Source: Serinus canaria
Taxonomy: Eukaryota > Chordata > Aves > Passeriformes > Fringillidae
Direction of reading: 5' to 3'
DNA length: 64,000 bases
Assembly: GCF_022539315.1 (NCBI RefSeq)
Contig: NC_066333.1
Location: 1,302,001 to 1,366,000 of the forward strand
The number at the start of each line of letters is the position of its first letter. The first letter of the stretch is position 1. A program made the position numbers and the translations under genes. Of this stretch, positions 33,421-47,516 are shown piece after piece. The notes below the pieces were generated by a model, which searched no databases, was not told the origin of the DNA, and was given only the letters and a program-made list of their open reading frames with translations.

Positions 33421-36400
33421 CTCTCCATGGGAAACATCTCTGGAATAATTCAGGACACTGGAGGGGACTGAAGGACAATGCCAGTGTCTGCCTGGATCTT
33501 TCCCTTCAGGATGTCCAAGTGTTTCTTCAGAACCCCTTTGGCAAGCTGACTCTTCTTCAGTGCAGCAGTCAGTACCTGTGTGTTGTCCCTCGATTTCTTC
33601 AAAGCAGCAGCCCCATGCTCCACATCTTTCTGCATGCGATCCCTCTCCACTTCCAATTCTTCATTATTTTGCCTATGATTTCTCATCTCATGTGCACACA
33701 TTTCATTCTTCTTTTCCAGATCTCTCATCTGCTGCTGGTACAATTCCCGTCCATGCTGCCAAAACAGGGAGAAAAAGGGTCACTCATCCCCTCTCTTGGT
33801 TTGTTTCTCATACCAGATCTGGACTCCTGCAGCAGGGGCAGGCACAGGCTGCCCCTCTCCCTCTGCCCATTGGGATGCTGCAGACCTTAGCTGGGATCCC
33901 CCTTGATGCTGCATCTTTCCCAGCTCGCTCAGCCCATCCCAGCTTCCTTTCTGCCCTTCCCCGACCTCCTGCAGCTCCACTCCAGTGCTCCTTTGGGGAC
34001 GAGCTGCCAGAAATGCAGCCAGGATTTCAGGTGCATGCTAAGCAGGATTCAGGCAGTGCCACGAGGATGTGCTCTCCATCAGGGAGGAAGGGAAGAGCAA
34101 ACACCCCCTTTCATTCCCTGGGGCTGGGCTGACAGGAGTGTTTTTCCACTCTCTCCTGTGTAGAGTTTCCATAGCTCCGTCCCGCAGAGCCCCACTGCCC
34201 TCTCTGGGAGCAGCAATGGCCAGGTCAGTCTGTCATTCTCTGCTGCCACTCAGGACGAGTTCTCCCCTTGCAGGCACACGTCCTGATGGAGGGACCAGCA
34301 CTTGGCTTTCCTCTCCTCTCTCCCCACTGGCTGCTCTCACATGGCCAAGGCCAAACACCTTTCTATTAACAGCAAACTTGGGACTCTTCCCTGCCCTTCC
34401 AGATATCTAGAAATCTGAACATGGGTTTGGACACCAGGAATTCCCAAAACCATGCAATGTCAATAGGGACAGTGAGGACATTGAGAACTAAAGGTTCTAG
34501 GGCACAGAAGCCCAACATGGAGGAAAATCAGCAGCCTCAGCATTAAGTACCTTCGCCATGACTACAGCATCTTCTCCTCCTTAGTCAGAAGAATGGAATG
34601 ACAAAAGTTAAACTGGAAAAAGGCGCCCCTTAGAACTATGAACACAAGGTCCAAACGTAGCTAGGAAATGGCCCTTTGTGGCATCTGCCAATCTCACCAG
34701 CACATCCTTCCTTTCCTTCTCCAGGTCCTCCAATTTCCTCTTCAGAGATTCCACCTCCTGACGAAGAGTCACAGCCTCTTCCTGCCTTTCAGTGGCCTCT
34801 TTCTCCAGGACAATTTGGCGAGAGATGTGCCTGGCTTCTGCTTTAAACCACTCTGCAGCAGAGAAGGGGAAAGGAGAGGGGAAAGTGGAAGGGGAAAAGC
34901 AAAACAAAGCCAAACAGATGTGCATCCTGCAGAGACAACAGCACTGTCTTCTCTGCTTGCCTGTGTTTGTCAGGCCCCAAGCCCACAAAGGTTCCAAAGC
35001 TGACAGAAATGAAGGAAACTTCTCAGCCCAGAAAAAGGCAGGAATGAAAGGGGCAAGGTTCAGAGGGATAGGAAAGTGTGTTTGCTCTTGGCCTTGTGCA
35101 GAGTGAGCAAGGCAAGAGAGATGAAGGGAAGGGGATGCCTGTGCAGGCCTGCTCCAGTGGGGCCAATAGCCTGCAGGCTCTAGCAGGGCCTGGAGTTTGG
35201 GGCAATGGAGCTGAGGCATCCAGCTACAGCTCCTTAGCACAGACACAGCACCTGAGAGGCACCAGCTGTGCACGGGATCTGCCCTAGCTCGGCCAGATGG
35301 CACTGCCAGCCACATCCTCTTTCTCAGGAGAAAGCTTTCACTGGCACTCGGAAGGATAAATCTCCTGCTGCTCGTTTTATCCCTCTCTTCCATTTCAGGG
35401 CAGTGCCCTTTTCCTCTGCATGGGATCGGATATTCCCGCTGGTGAGACAGGATGGGGCAGTGGGTGGGAGAGGAGAAGCTGTACCTTGCATATCTTCCTC
35501 CATCTGTTTCTGCAGATCCTGATTGTGGGCTCTGAGATTGTCCCTCTGAGCCTGTGTCTTCCTCAGCTCCAGCACCACGGCCTTACACTGTGTGGCCATG
35601 GCCTCTGCTCTTTTCTCAGAGCACTGGAGCCTCCTACGCAGCTCAGACACCTCAGTTTCCAGCAGCTGCTTCTCATGACTTGCCTGGTGATCTCTCTTCT
35701 CTATCTCGGCCAGCAGCGAGGCCTGCACCTGGAAGATGGATGCACACAGCCTCAGGGACAGGGCTGCTCCTGAGGCAGCAGAGTGGGCCGCAGGGAGAGC
35801 AACAAAGAAGAAATTATTTCAGGCAAAAAGCACGCCAAACCCAGAAGGCACAGAAGCAAGGATTCCAATGGAGACAAATGGAGGGAAAACAAGTAAGGGA
35901 GGCAATGGGCATCCTTGGGCTGCAGCTCTGAACAGCGGCTCAACTGGCTGCGCTGGAAGTGCCCTGCCCAGCCTGCCCCAGCCACCTCTGTGTCCCCACA
36001 TTGCTCAGTGCCTGGCACAGGCACACACTCTGTCTGGGACAACACTGCTAACAGAGGGACAGAGAAGCCCCAGAGGAGTCTGCTGCTGCTTCTCTTCCCA
36101 GACTTCCTGCTGGGACCCTGGAGAGGATGGGGGAAAACTTCTGCAGCAGACACCAAATCCAGCCTCAGCCTCAGGATGCAGCAGCAGCCGCGAGCAGAGA
36201 ATGGCAGCTGTGGATGCTGCTGGGAGGGGGGAAAGAGGTTGGAGCCTCCAAGCCAAAGGTGCTGTTGTGTGTACCTGGAGAAGAGGATGCCACTGCAAAG
36301 CTTACCTGGTCGTTGCGCTCCTGCAGTTCTCTTCTCTGCTGAGAACGGAGCAGCTCTGCCTGCTTAAGAGCAGAAAATAACCGAGACACTCGATTTTTCA

Positions 36401-39400
36401 GTGCCAGGTTCTGTTCTGCCAGTGTTCTGAGGCACTGGTTCTTCTCCTCCAGAGACAGAAGCAGCCTAGAAAGAAAGTATGAAACTCATCGTTACACAGT
36501 ATCACATTTTATCAACTCTTAGGACTTGCACCAGCTCAGGGAAAAACTGCTCTGTCTGATGAGGTCTCTGTCTGATGAGGTTTGAACAACTCGGCTGTTT
36601 GTTCCCCCTGCAGTCCCAGCCCAGCATGTGCCTACTCTCCTTTAGTCCCTGAAGAAACAGTGAGTTTCTGCCTACATGCCCTACCTTCTTTTTGAGATGG
36701 AAATATGAATTCAAACATAACAAAGTTGTGCCATGAAGACAATAGGGGAGAGGAACATTTTCCTGACTAAGCAGGCTCCAAAGCAGGGAGGTCTAGTCAA
36801 CATGGAAGAGACATTTCCTTCCCCAGTCTTACACATTCAGGTAGGAGGAGCAGCACCCTACAGCCAGGGGATCTCTGGCAAGTTCCCTAAGAATTATCAG
36901 CACCCATCCTACTTTCAGCTGGGGATACAAAGGCCAAAGTGGCTACCGAGGCTTGAAGCACAACCTGATGGAAGATGCAGAAGGCTCCAGGCAAGCAGGA
37001 GTGCCCTGCCTTTCCTTTGTCTTCTTCTTGGAGCAAGAATCCTGTGGCACTGAAGCCTGGCAGGACTTGATCAGCTGCAGGAGCCGCCCATACCTTGGTG
37101 CTGTTTCTTGCATTCTTGGCACAGTCAGAAATGCCTGTGACTGTGCAGGGTGGCAGGGACCCTGCTTGACCCCCTGCAGGCACCGGGGGACATTTGATGA
37201 GGAACGATGCAACAGAGACATTCTTGTTTCTGGGCTGCCTCCGAGGGCAATCTGGCCTAGATCAGCAATCAGGGCCTTAAGATGGTTCTGCCCAGAAATA
37301 GCATCAGATGCCAGGCTGATCCTGATCCCAAAGGCTTCAATTTACAGGACCCAAGGTGGAGCTGATGGATGTATCCAGCTCCTTACAGCACAGCTCGGGC
37401 AGTGTCAAAACACCCAACTAACCACAGTGTTAACACACGCACCTAACCACACAGTAAACCACAGCTAACCATACCCCCAAGAGGGAAAGAGCCCCCCCAA
37501 AAGTCTTTCCCTTCAGAAAAAACTCTGTGTGAAGGCCTAAAAAAAAGGAAAATGAAACTCAACATCCAGACAATGAGACATGACTTCATGGAGATTTCTG
37601 AATCTGCCATTCAGGAAATGCTGCCAGAGCCCCCGGCAAGTGCAAAGACGGCAAAGAGGGAATCCATTCACCACAATGCAGAGTCCAACAGTCTTTCAGT
37701 TACCTGGCTTTTTCCAGCTCCAGGGCATTGACAGAAGCCTGCAATTCTGAATTTTGCTGAGCCACCTCTTCCCAATGACTCCACTCCTTGTCCAAGTTCT
37801 GCAGATGCACTTGCAACTCCTTTTTCCGTTTTTTTTCCTCCTCCAGCAACTTCTGAATGTGCTCAATCTCCAAAAGCTTCTTCCTGGACTCTTCCTGGGC
37901 CTCCCTCCCATCTTGCTGGGCTCTCTGCACAGTGTTTTCCTGGCACTGTCGGGAGGCTGCCAGCTGAGATGTCAACTCTCCCACCTCCAGTCAAAGAGAA
38001 CAAAGCAGTCAGAGGCTACAGCCACAGCTTCTCACTCTCAGCCACAGCACGGGCTGTGAGCAAAGGTGAAGGACAATTTCCATTTCTCCCTGTCCTGAGA
38101 GCACCAGATTCACCAAGGATATGGACAACTTGTTTCAGTCTCTTAGTGGCCCCCCACCAAGGGCACCTGAAGAAGCACCTGCCAGGCCAAGGCTAGCAAG
38201 GAGAATCCAGCAGGAATCCATGCTGGTGGTTGCTGGCCAGCAGTGCAGAGGACTAGCCCAGCTGTCCAGAGCAGCAGCTGACATTCAGCAGAGCATGGAG
38301 TGTCCTCCAGAGCAGCTGCCATGGAGCCCCCAGAGCACGAGACAGCCCCAGGGCTCACCCCAGCAGCTGCTGCTCTTCCATGGAAAAGCAAGAAGGCCAC
38401 AGACCCCTGGCTGCATGACTGCAGTGTCACTGCAGTTTCACTCACCTGCTTTTGTAGAGCCTCCCTCTGCTCGAGGAGGAGATTCATTTCCTCTTTGAGG
38501 CCTTGTAGATCTTCCTTGTGCCTCCTCTGCACTGCCTGGACTTCTCTGCGAGCTCCCTGCAGCTCTGCTTGGAGCTCTGCCTCCACACGCTTTCTGGTCA
38601 TCTCTAGGTGAGCCACCTGCTGCTGAGCAGCAAACAGCCTGGATTGCAGGCTCTCCTTTGCTGAACTACAAGTGTCAAATACAGACAGACATGAGTTGCT
38701 TGCTCCAATCACCCACAGCCCATTATTCCAGGATGACATGGCTCATGATCCCCACACCTGAGTATGGGAAATGGGTCACCTGGAAACTCGTCCAGAGAAG
38801 GCACATCTGGGCCATTTCAAGAGCAGAGCAGGGCCCTCTGAGGGACTGCCCAGGCCTTCCTTATGGCCTGGCATAGCACAGACTGCCCAGCCCAAACTGG
38901 CCTCCACAGCCAAACCTTCAGTTGCTGTTCCTGACCTATGACACTGGGTAGCTGTGCCCAAAGAGGCTGGAGCAAGGAGCAAAAGCCCAGCCCTGCTCAC
39001 AGCCTTTCTCTCATCAGCACTTCCAAGCTGCTCTGCAGGGCGACAGAACAGATTCTTGTCCTGGCTGACTCCTGACATTTTAATGCTCTTGATAATGGAC
39101 ATAAAGGTACATCATCTTCCAGACACCCAGTATTTAAGAGGCTTCAGAACTACTTTGCAGATACAGTAAAATCACATGGTCATGGCAGCACTTGTAAAAA
39201 ATCACAACAGCCTTTTGTCTGAACAACAACTACCTGAATGCAGAGACTGCACTTTCAACTCTTGCAAGTCAAGTAGACTTGCCACCTTTATTTTAGTGTT
39301 GCTGGCTAAGCAGGCATTAGCCCAAGGGACTTGTCCTTCCTTACAGAGTGATAGGGACCATCCAAAGGCACCTTGGAGGCTTTGGCAGCTGGGTGCACAT

Positions 39401-40161
39401 CAACAATAAGCAAGAGTGTCCAGAGGCTGTTGAGAATTCCAAAGAGCTTTCCCTGCTGCTCTCTAACCAGCTCTACATCCAGTCCCACTCTTCTCAAGAG
39501 TGTGCACGGAAGCAGAAATGCCTCAAGATTTTCAGCAGGAGCCTTTGGCTTCACCCTGATTGGCAACATGCTACTCCCAACATGCCAAGGTAAGAGCCTG
39601 GAATGCTCTAGAGGAAGCTTCCTGATCTGAAGATCAGGATCATGTCAAGCTACTTAGAAAGGAACAAGGGATGTTTAATGCCCAGAACAAGGAACCAAAC
39701 CCAAGAGAAACTTGATGTTTCACTCAGCATTTGCATGGTCGAACTACTACACAGTTCAGGGCTGGATGGATTGTTTTTGACATCCCACAGGAGTGCGCCT
39801 GGGGGCACAAACCGGAGTCCAAGGCTCACAAGAGCTTTGCTGGCTTTAGGTGTTAGAAGAATAACCTTCATATTGTGGTGGTTTTGTTTTTTTTTTTTCC
39901 TTTGAGACTCTTCCATATGCTGTCCACAGAATGTAAAAACATCTGAAAAGGCTCAGCTCCCTGCTTTTACCTGGTCTCTGCCAGTTGCCTGGCAAGGTCT
40001 TGTCGGAGCCGCTCAGTGGCTGCCAGTCGGCCCTCAAGGTCAGCCTTCTGGCCCAGCAGCTCCTCCTCTTGCCACACCTGGGCAACTTCATGCCCTTGGT
40101 CAGAGGATTCCTGGCTCAGCTGCTCCAGAGACCAGCTGGATGACTCTTGCTCCTGGGAAAC
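33421..40161 (-). CDS. CEP250: CEP250-like coiled-coil gene, cassette 3 (exon g with frameshift/stop)
   Basis: Exons are a 39971-40161, b 38446-38665, c 37704-37984, d 36306-36465, e 35485-35728, f 34698-34852 and g 33421-33755. Exons a to f keep splice sites, lengths and phases identical to the other cassettes. Exon g is 335 nt rather than 336. A missing C near its 3' end brings a TGA into frame just after the residues LQSPPVS, about 42 nt before the expected donor. If that donor is used, translation stops here and the C-terminal exons at 33,009-31,841 become 3' UTR. Otherwise exon g would splice in phase 0 to 32,869-33,009. This cassette is the 3'-most coding module of the block-2 gene. Confidence 0.72.
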
Positions 40162-40823
40162 CTGCAAGTGGGACAAGGTACAGCTGAAGCCCTTCCTCAG
40201 GAGCCCTGTGTAGAGCCAGCCAGTGCCACCTCGCAGGCAGCCAGAGGACAAGGAGCACCTGTGCCCTGGGCTCAAAGTTTCACAGCATCTGCCCTATGCA
40301 GCCCTGATAGCCTGGGCTGCCAAAAGCCTCTGGCACTGTTAGCTTGGAAGTGCTGTGTCAGGCCCTGCTGCCTTGCCTTGGCCCATGACAGCTCTGTCTC
40401 AACAAACATCCCTACTCCAAATTCTGCATTGTCACCCAAAAATACTGCATCTTCCATATCTGCCAATACAATTTACTCTAAGCAGCAGGAGTGCTGTTGC
40501 TTTTCAGCTATTGATCCAAATCTCAGCTGGGTTTAGTCCATCACTCTGCTCACTTGTTCTATTCTTTCCCACAACAAACCTAAACCCCCACATGTTGCAA
40601 CCCCTTTCATGGGCACAGGAGAAGCAGCTCCCATGCCCAGCTTTTGGCCTGGAGCTGATTTGAACAGCAAGCTCCAGAGATGGATCAGTCGTTCCAGGCA
40701 TGCCAGGAAACAATCTGGCAGTCAGTGGTCTCTGGCTGGAGCCAGGCAGACAGACAAGGCTGCCTGCTGCAGCAAGGGCTGCTTTACCCAAGCAGGCCTG
40801 CAGTGACAGGGATAGAGACCCAC

Positions 40824-43800
40824 CTCTCCATGGGAAACATCTCTGGAATAATTCAGGGACGCTGCAGGAGAATGCAAGTCAGTGTCAAAGCCTGGCTGGA
40901 TACGACTCTTTCCCTTCAGGAAGGCCAAGCGTTTCTGCAGAGCCCCTTTGGCAATTTTAAACTTGGTCAGTGCAGCACTTAGAGTGTTCCCTCTTCCTTT
41001 CTTCAAAGCAGCAGCCCCATGCTTCAACTCTTCCTGCATGGTTTCCTTTTCACTGCCCAATTGTTGCGTTCTTTCCTGCTGACTTTGAATGTTGAGTCCA
41101 TGAATTTCATTCTTCTTTTCCAGATCTCTCATCTGCTGCTGGTACAACGCCCGTCCATGCTGCCAAAACAGGGAGAAAAAGGGTCACTCATTCCCTCTCT
41201 TGGTTTGTTTTCATACCAGATCTGGACTCCTGCAGCAGGGGCAGGCACAGGCTGCCCCTCTCCCTCTGCCCCTCGAGATGCTGCAGACCTTAGCTGGGAT
41301 CCCCCTTGATGCTGCATCTTTCCCAGCTCGCTCAGCCCATCCCAGCTTCCTTTCTGCCCTTCCCCGACCTCCTGCAGCTCCACTCCAGTGCTCCTTTGGG
41401 GACGAGCTGCCAGAAATGCAGCCAGGATTTCAGGTGCATGCTAAGCAGGATTCAGGCAGTGCCACGAGGATGTGCTCTCCATCAGGGAGGAAGGGAAGAG
41501 CAAACACCCCCAGCCTTTCATTCCCTGGGGCTGGGCTGACAGGAGTGTTTTTCCACTCTCTCCTGTGTAGAGTTTCCATGGCTCCATCCCCCAGAGCCCC
41601 ACTGCCCTCTCTGGGAGCAGCAATGGCCAGGTCAGTCTGTCATTCTCTGCTGCCACTCAGGACGAGTTCTCCCCTTGCAGGCACACGTCCTGATGGAGGG
41701 ACCAGCACTTGGCTTTCCTCTCCTCTCTCCCCACTGGCTACTCTCACATGGCCAAGGTCAAACACCTTTCTATTAACAGCAAACTTGGGACTCTTCCCTG
41801 CCCTTCCAGATATCTAGAAATCTGAACATGGGTTTGGACACCAGGAATTCCCAAAACATGCAATGTCAATAGGGACAGTGAGGACATTGAGAACTAAAGG
41901 TTCTAGGGCACAGAAGCCCAACATGGAGGAAAATCAGCAGCCTCAGCATTAAGTACCTTCGCCATGACTACAGCATCTTCTCCTCCTTAGTCAGAAGAAT
42001 GGAATGACAAAAGTTAAACTGGAAAAAGGCGCCCCTTAGAACTATGAACACAAGGTCCAAACGTAGCTAGGAAATGGCCCTTTGTGGCATCTGCCAATCT
42101 CACCAGCACATCCTTCCTTTCCTTCTCCAGGTCCTCCAATTTCCTCTTCAGAGATTCCACCTCCTGACGAAGAGTCACAGCCTCTTCCTGCCTTTCAGTG
42201 GCCTCTTTCTCCAGGACAATTTGGCGAGAGATGTGCCTGGCTTCTGCTTTAAACCACTCTGCAGCAGAGAAGGGGAAAGGAGAGGGGAAAGTGGAAGGGG
42301 AAAAGCAAAACAAAGCCAAACAGATGTGCATCCTGCAGAGACAACAGCACTGTCTTCTCTGCTTGCCTGTGTTTGTCAGGCCCCAAGCCCACAAAGGTTC
42401 CAAAGCTGACAGAAATGAAGGAAACTTCTCAGCCCAGAAAAAGGCAGGAATGAAAGGGGCAAGGTTCAGAGGGATAGGAAAGTGTGTTTGCTCTTGGCCT
42501 TGTGCAGAGTGAGCAAGGCAAGAGAGATGAAGGGAAGGGGATGCCTGTGCAGGCCTGCTCCAGTGGGGCCAATAGCCTGCAGGCTCTAGCAGGGCCTGGA
42601 GTTTGAGGCAATGGAGCTGAGGCATCCAGCTACAGCTCCTTAGCACAGACACAGCACCTGAGAGGCACCAGCTGTGCACGGGATCTGCCCTAGCTCGGCC
42701 AGATGGCACTGCCAGCCACATCCTCTTTCTCAGGAGAAAGCTTTCACTGGCACTCGGAAGGATAAATCTCCTGCTGCTCGTTTTATCCCTCTCTTCCATT
42801 TCAGGGCAGTGCCCTTTTCCTCTGCATGGGATCGGATATTCCCGCTGGTGAGACAGGATGGGGCAGTGGGTGGGAGAGGAGAAGCTGTACCTTGCATATC
42901 TTCCTCCATCTGTTTCTGCAGATCCTGATTGTGGGCTCTGAGATTGTCCCTCTGAGCCTGTGTCTTCCTCAGCTCCAGCACCACGGCCTTACACTGTGTG
43001 GCCATGGCCTCTGCTCTTTTCTCAGAGCACTGGAGCCTCCTACGCAGCTCAGACACCTCAGTTTCCAGCAGCTGCTTCTCATGACTTGCCTGGTGATCTC
43101 TCTTCTCTATCTCGGCCAGCAGTGAGGCCTGCACCTGGAAGATGGATGCACACAGCCTCAGGGACAGGGCTGCTCCTGAGGCAGCAGAGTGGGCCGCAGG
43201 GAGAGCAACAAAGAAGAAATTATTTCAGGCAAAAAGCACGCCAAACCCAGAAGGCACAGAAGCAAGGATTCCAATGGAGACAAATGGAGGGAAAACAAGT
43301 AAGGGAGGCAATGGGCATCCTTGGGCTGCAGCTCTGAACAGCGGCTCAACTGGCTGCGCTGGAAGTGCCCTGCCCAGCCTGCCACAGCCACCTCTGTGTC
43401 CCCACATTGCTCAGTGCCTGGCACAGGCACACACTCTGTCTGGGACAACACTGCTAACAGAGGGACAGAGAAGCCCCAGAGGAGTCTGCTGCTGCTTCTC
43501 TTCCCAGACTTCCTGCTGGGACCCTGGAGAGGATGGGGGAAAACTTCTGCAGCAGACACCAAATCCAGCCTCAGCCTTAAGGATGCAGCAGCAGCCCCGA
43601 GCAGAACAGGGTAGCTGTGGATGCTGCTGGGAGGGGGGAAAGAGGTTGGAGCCTCCAAGCCTAAGGTGCTGTTGTGTGTACCTGGAGAAGAGGATGCCAC
43701 TACACAGCTTACCTGGTCATTGACCTCCTGAACTTCTCTTCTCTGCTGAGTACAGAGCTGCTCTGCCTGCTTAAGAGCAGAAAATAACCGAGACACTCGA

Positions 43801-46800
43801 TTTTTCAGTGCCAGGTTCTGTTCTGCCAGTGTTCTGAGGCACTGGTTCTTCTCCTCCAGGGACAGAAGCAGCCTAGAAAGAAAGTATGAAACTCATCGTT
43901 ACACAGTATCACATTTTATCAACTCTTAGGACTTGCACCAGCTCAGGGAAAAACTGCTCTGTCTGATGACGTTTGACTGAACAACTCGGCTGTTTGTTCC
44001 CCCTGCAGTCCCAGCTCAGCATGTTCCTACTCTCCTTTAGTCCCTGAAGAAACAGTGAGTTTCTGCCTACATGCCCTACCTTCTTTTTGAGATGGAAATG
44101 TGAATTCAAACATAACAAAGTTGTGCCATGAAGACAATAGGGGAGAGGAACATTTTCCTGACTAAGCAGGCTCCAAAGCAGGGAGGTCTAGTCAACATGG
44201 AAGAGACATTTCCTTCCCCAGTCTTACACATCCAGGTAGGAGGAGCAGCACCCTACAGCCAGGGGATCTCTGGCAAGTTCCCTAAGAATTATCAGCACCC
44301 ATCCTACTTTCAGCTGGGGATACAAAGGCCAAAGTGGCTACCGAGGCTTGGAGCACAACCTGATGGAAGATGCAGAAGGCTCCAGGCAAGCAGGAGTGCC
44401 CTGCCTTTCCTTTGTCTTCTTCTTGGAGCAAGAATCCTGTGGCACTGAAGCCTGGCAGGACTTGATCAGCTGCAGGAGCCGCCCATACCTTGGTGCTGTT
44501 TCTTGCATTCTTGGCACAGTCAGAAATGCCTGTGACTGTGCAGGGTGGCAGGGACCCTGCTTGACCCCCTGCAGGCACCGGGGGACATTTGATGAGGAAC
44601 GATGCAACAGAGACATTCTTGTTTCTGGGCTGCCTCCGAGGGCAATCTGGCCTAGATCAGCAATCAGGGCCTTAAGATGGTTCTGCCCAGAAATAGCATC
44701 AGATGCCAGGCTGATCCAGATCCCAAAGGATTCAAGTTACAGGACCCAAGGTGGAGCTGATGGATGTATCCAGCTCTTTACAGTGCAGCTCGGGCAGTGT
44801 CAAAACACCCACCTAACAACACAATACCCCCTAGGGGGAAAGCGCTACCCCAAAAGTCTTTCCCTTCAGAAAAAACTCTGTGTGAAGGCTTAAAATAAAG
44901 GAAAATGAAACTCAACATCCAGACAATGAGACATGACTTCATGGAGAGTTCAGAATCTGCCATTCAGGAAATGCTGCCAGAGCCCCTGGCAGGTGAAAGA
45001 TGGCAAAGAGGGAATCCATTCACCATGATACAGAGTTCCACAGGCTTTCATTTACCTGTTTTTTTCCCTCTCTAGGGCATTCACTGAAGCCTGCAATTCT
45101 GAATTTTGCTGAGCCACTTCTTCCCAATGACTCCACTCCCTGTCCAAATTCTGCAGGTGAACTTGCAGCTCCTTTTTTCGTTTTTTTTCCTCCTCCAGCA
45201 GCTTCTGGATGCCTTCAATCTCCAAAAGCTTCTTCCTGGACTCTTCCTGGGCCTCCCTCCCATCTTGCTGGGCTCTCTGCACAGTGTTTTCCTGGCACTG
45301 TCGGGAGGCTGCCAGCTGAGATGTCAACTCTCCCACCTCCAGTCAAAGAGAACAAAGCAGTCAGAGGCTACAGCCACAGCTTCTCACTCTCAGCCACAGC
45401 ACGGGCTGTGAGCAAAGGTGAAGGACAATTTCCATTTCTCCCTGTCCTGAGAGCACCAGATTCACCAAGGATATGGACAACTTGTTTCAGTCTCTCAGTG
45501 GCCCCCCACCAAGGGCACCTGAAGAAGCACCTGCCAAGCCAAGGCTAGCAAGAAGAGGTCAGCAGGAATCCATGCTGGTGGTTGCTGGCCAGCAGTGCAG
45601 AGGACTAGCCCAGCTGTCCAGAGCAGCAGCTGACATTCAGCAGAGCATGGAGTGTCCTCCAGAGCAGCTGCCATGGAGCCCCCAGAGCACGAGACAGCCC
45701 CAGGGCTCACCCCAGCAGCTGCTGCTCTTCCATGGAAAAGCAAGAAGGCCACAGACCCCTGGCTGCATGACTGCAGTGTCACTGCAGTTTCACTCACCTG
45801 CTTTTGTAGAGCCTCCCTCTGCTCGAGGAGGAGATTCATTTCCTCTTTGAGGCCTTGTAGATCTTCCTTGTGCCTCCTCTGCACTGCCTGGACTTCTCTG
45901 CGAGCTCCCTGCAGCTCTGCTTGGAGCTCTGCCTCCACACGCTTTCTGGTCATCTCTAGGTGAGCCACCTGCTGCTGAGCAGCAAACAGCCTGGATTGCA
46001 GGCTCTCCTTTGCTGAACTACAAGTGTCAAATACAGACAGACATGAGTTGCTTGCTCCAATCACCCACAGCCCATTATTCCAGGATGACATGGCTCATGA
46101 TCCCCACACCTGAGTATGGGAAATGGGTCACCTGGAAACTCGTCCAGAGAAGGCACATCTGGGCCATTTCAAGAGCAGAGCAGGGCCCTCTGAGGGACTG
46201 CCCAGGCCTTCCTTATGGCCTGGCATAGCACAGACTGCCCAGCCCAAACTGGCCTCCACAGCCAAACCTTCAGTTGCTGTTCCTGACCTATGATACTGGG
46301 TAGCTGTGCACAAAGAGGCTGGAGCAAGGAGCAAATGCCCAGCCCTGCTCACAGCCTTTTTTTCATCATCACTTCCAAGCTGCTTTGCAGGGCGACAGAA
46401 CAGATTCTTGTCCTGGCTGACTCCTGACATTTTAATGCTCTTGATAATGGACATAAAGGTACATCATCTTCCAGACACCCAGTATTTAAGAGGCTTCAGA
46501 ACTACTTTGCAGATACAGTAAAATCACATGGTCATGGCAGCACTTGTAAAAAATCACAACAGCCTTTTGTCTGAACAACAACTACCTGAATGCAGAGACT
46601 GCACTTTCAACTCTTGCAAGGTCAAGTAGACTTGCCACCTTTATTTTAGTGTTGCTGGCTAAGCAGGCATTAGCCCAAGGGACTTGTCCTTGCTTACAGA
46701 GTGATAGGGACCATCCAAAGGCACCTTGGAGGCTTTGGCAGCTGGGTGCACATCAACAATAAGCAAGAGTGTCCAGAGGCTGTTGAGAATTCCAAAGAGC

Positions 46801-47516
46801 TTTCCCTGCTGCTCACTAACCAGCTCTACATCCTGTCCCACTCTTCTCAAGAGTGTGCACGGAAGCAGAAATGCCTCAAGATTTTCAGCAGGAGCCTTTG
46901 GCTTCACCCTGATTGGCAACATGCTACTGCCAACATGCCAAGGTAAGAGCCTGGAATGCTCTAGAGGAAGCTTCCTGATCTGAAGATCAGGGACTTGTCA
47001 AGCTACTTGGAAAGAAACGAGGGATGTTTAATGCCCAGAACAAAGAACCAAACCCAAGAGAAACTTGATGTTTCACTCAGCATCTGCATGGTCGAACTAC
47101 TACTCAGTTCAGGGCTGGATGGATTGTTTTTGACATCCCACAGGAGTGTGCTCGGGGGCACAAACCGGAGCCCAAGGCTCACAAGAGCTTTGCTGGCTTT
47201 AGGTGTTAGAAGAATAACCTTCATATTGTGGTGGTTTTGTTTTTTTTTTTTTTCCTTTGAGACTCTTCCATATGCTGTCCACAGAATGTAAAAACATCTG
47301 AAAAGGCTCAGCTCCCTGCTTTTACCTGGTCTCTGCCAGTTGCCTGGCAAGGTCTTGTCGGAGCCGCTCAGTGGCTGCCAGTCGGCCCTCAAGGTCAGCC
47401 TTCTGGCCCAGCAGCTCCTCCTCTTGCCACACCTGGGCAACTTCATGCCCTTGGTCAGAGGATTCCTGGCTCAGCTGCTCCAGAGACCAGCTGGATGACT
47501 CTTGCTCCTGGGAAAC
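40824..47516 (-). CDS. CEP250: CEP250-like coiled-coil gene, cassette 4
   Basis: Exons are a 47326-47516, b 45798-46017, c 45056-45336, d 43713-43872, e 42891-43134, f 42104-42258 and g 40824-41159. All seven match cassette 2 in length and phase, and nearly in sequence, including the intact 336-nt exon g ending in HGE before a GTGGGT donor. The module is 529 codons of coiled coil, rich in Glu, Gln, Leu, Lys and Arg, with no transmembrane or enzymatic motif. It reads in frame into cassette 3. This is the 5'-most recognisable coding part of the block-2 gene: between 47,516 and the C-terminal exon at 51,172 only CR1 fragments, a minisatellite and weak exon-like pieces were found. A promoter and start codon could not be assigned. 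Confidence 0.75.
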
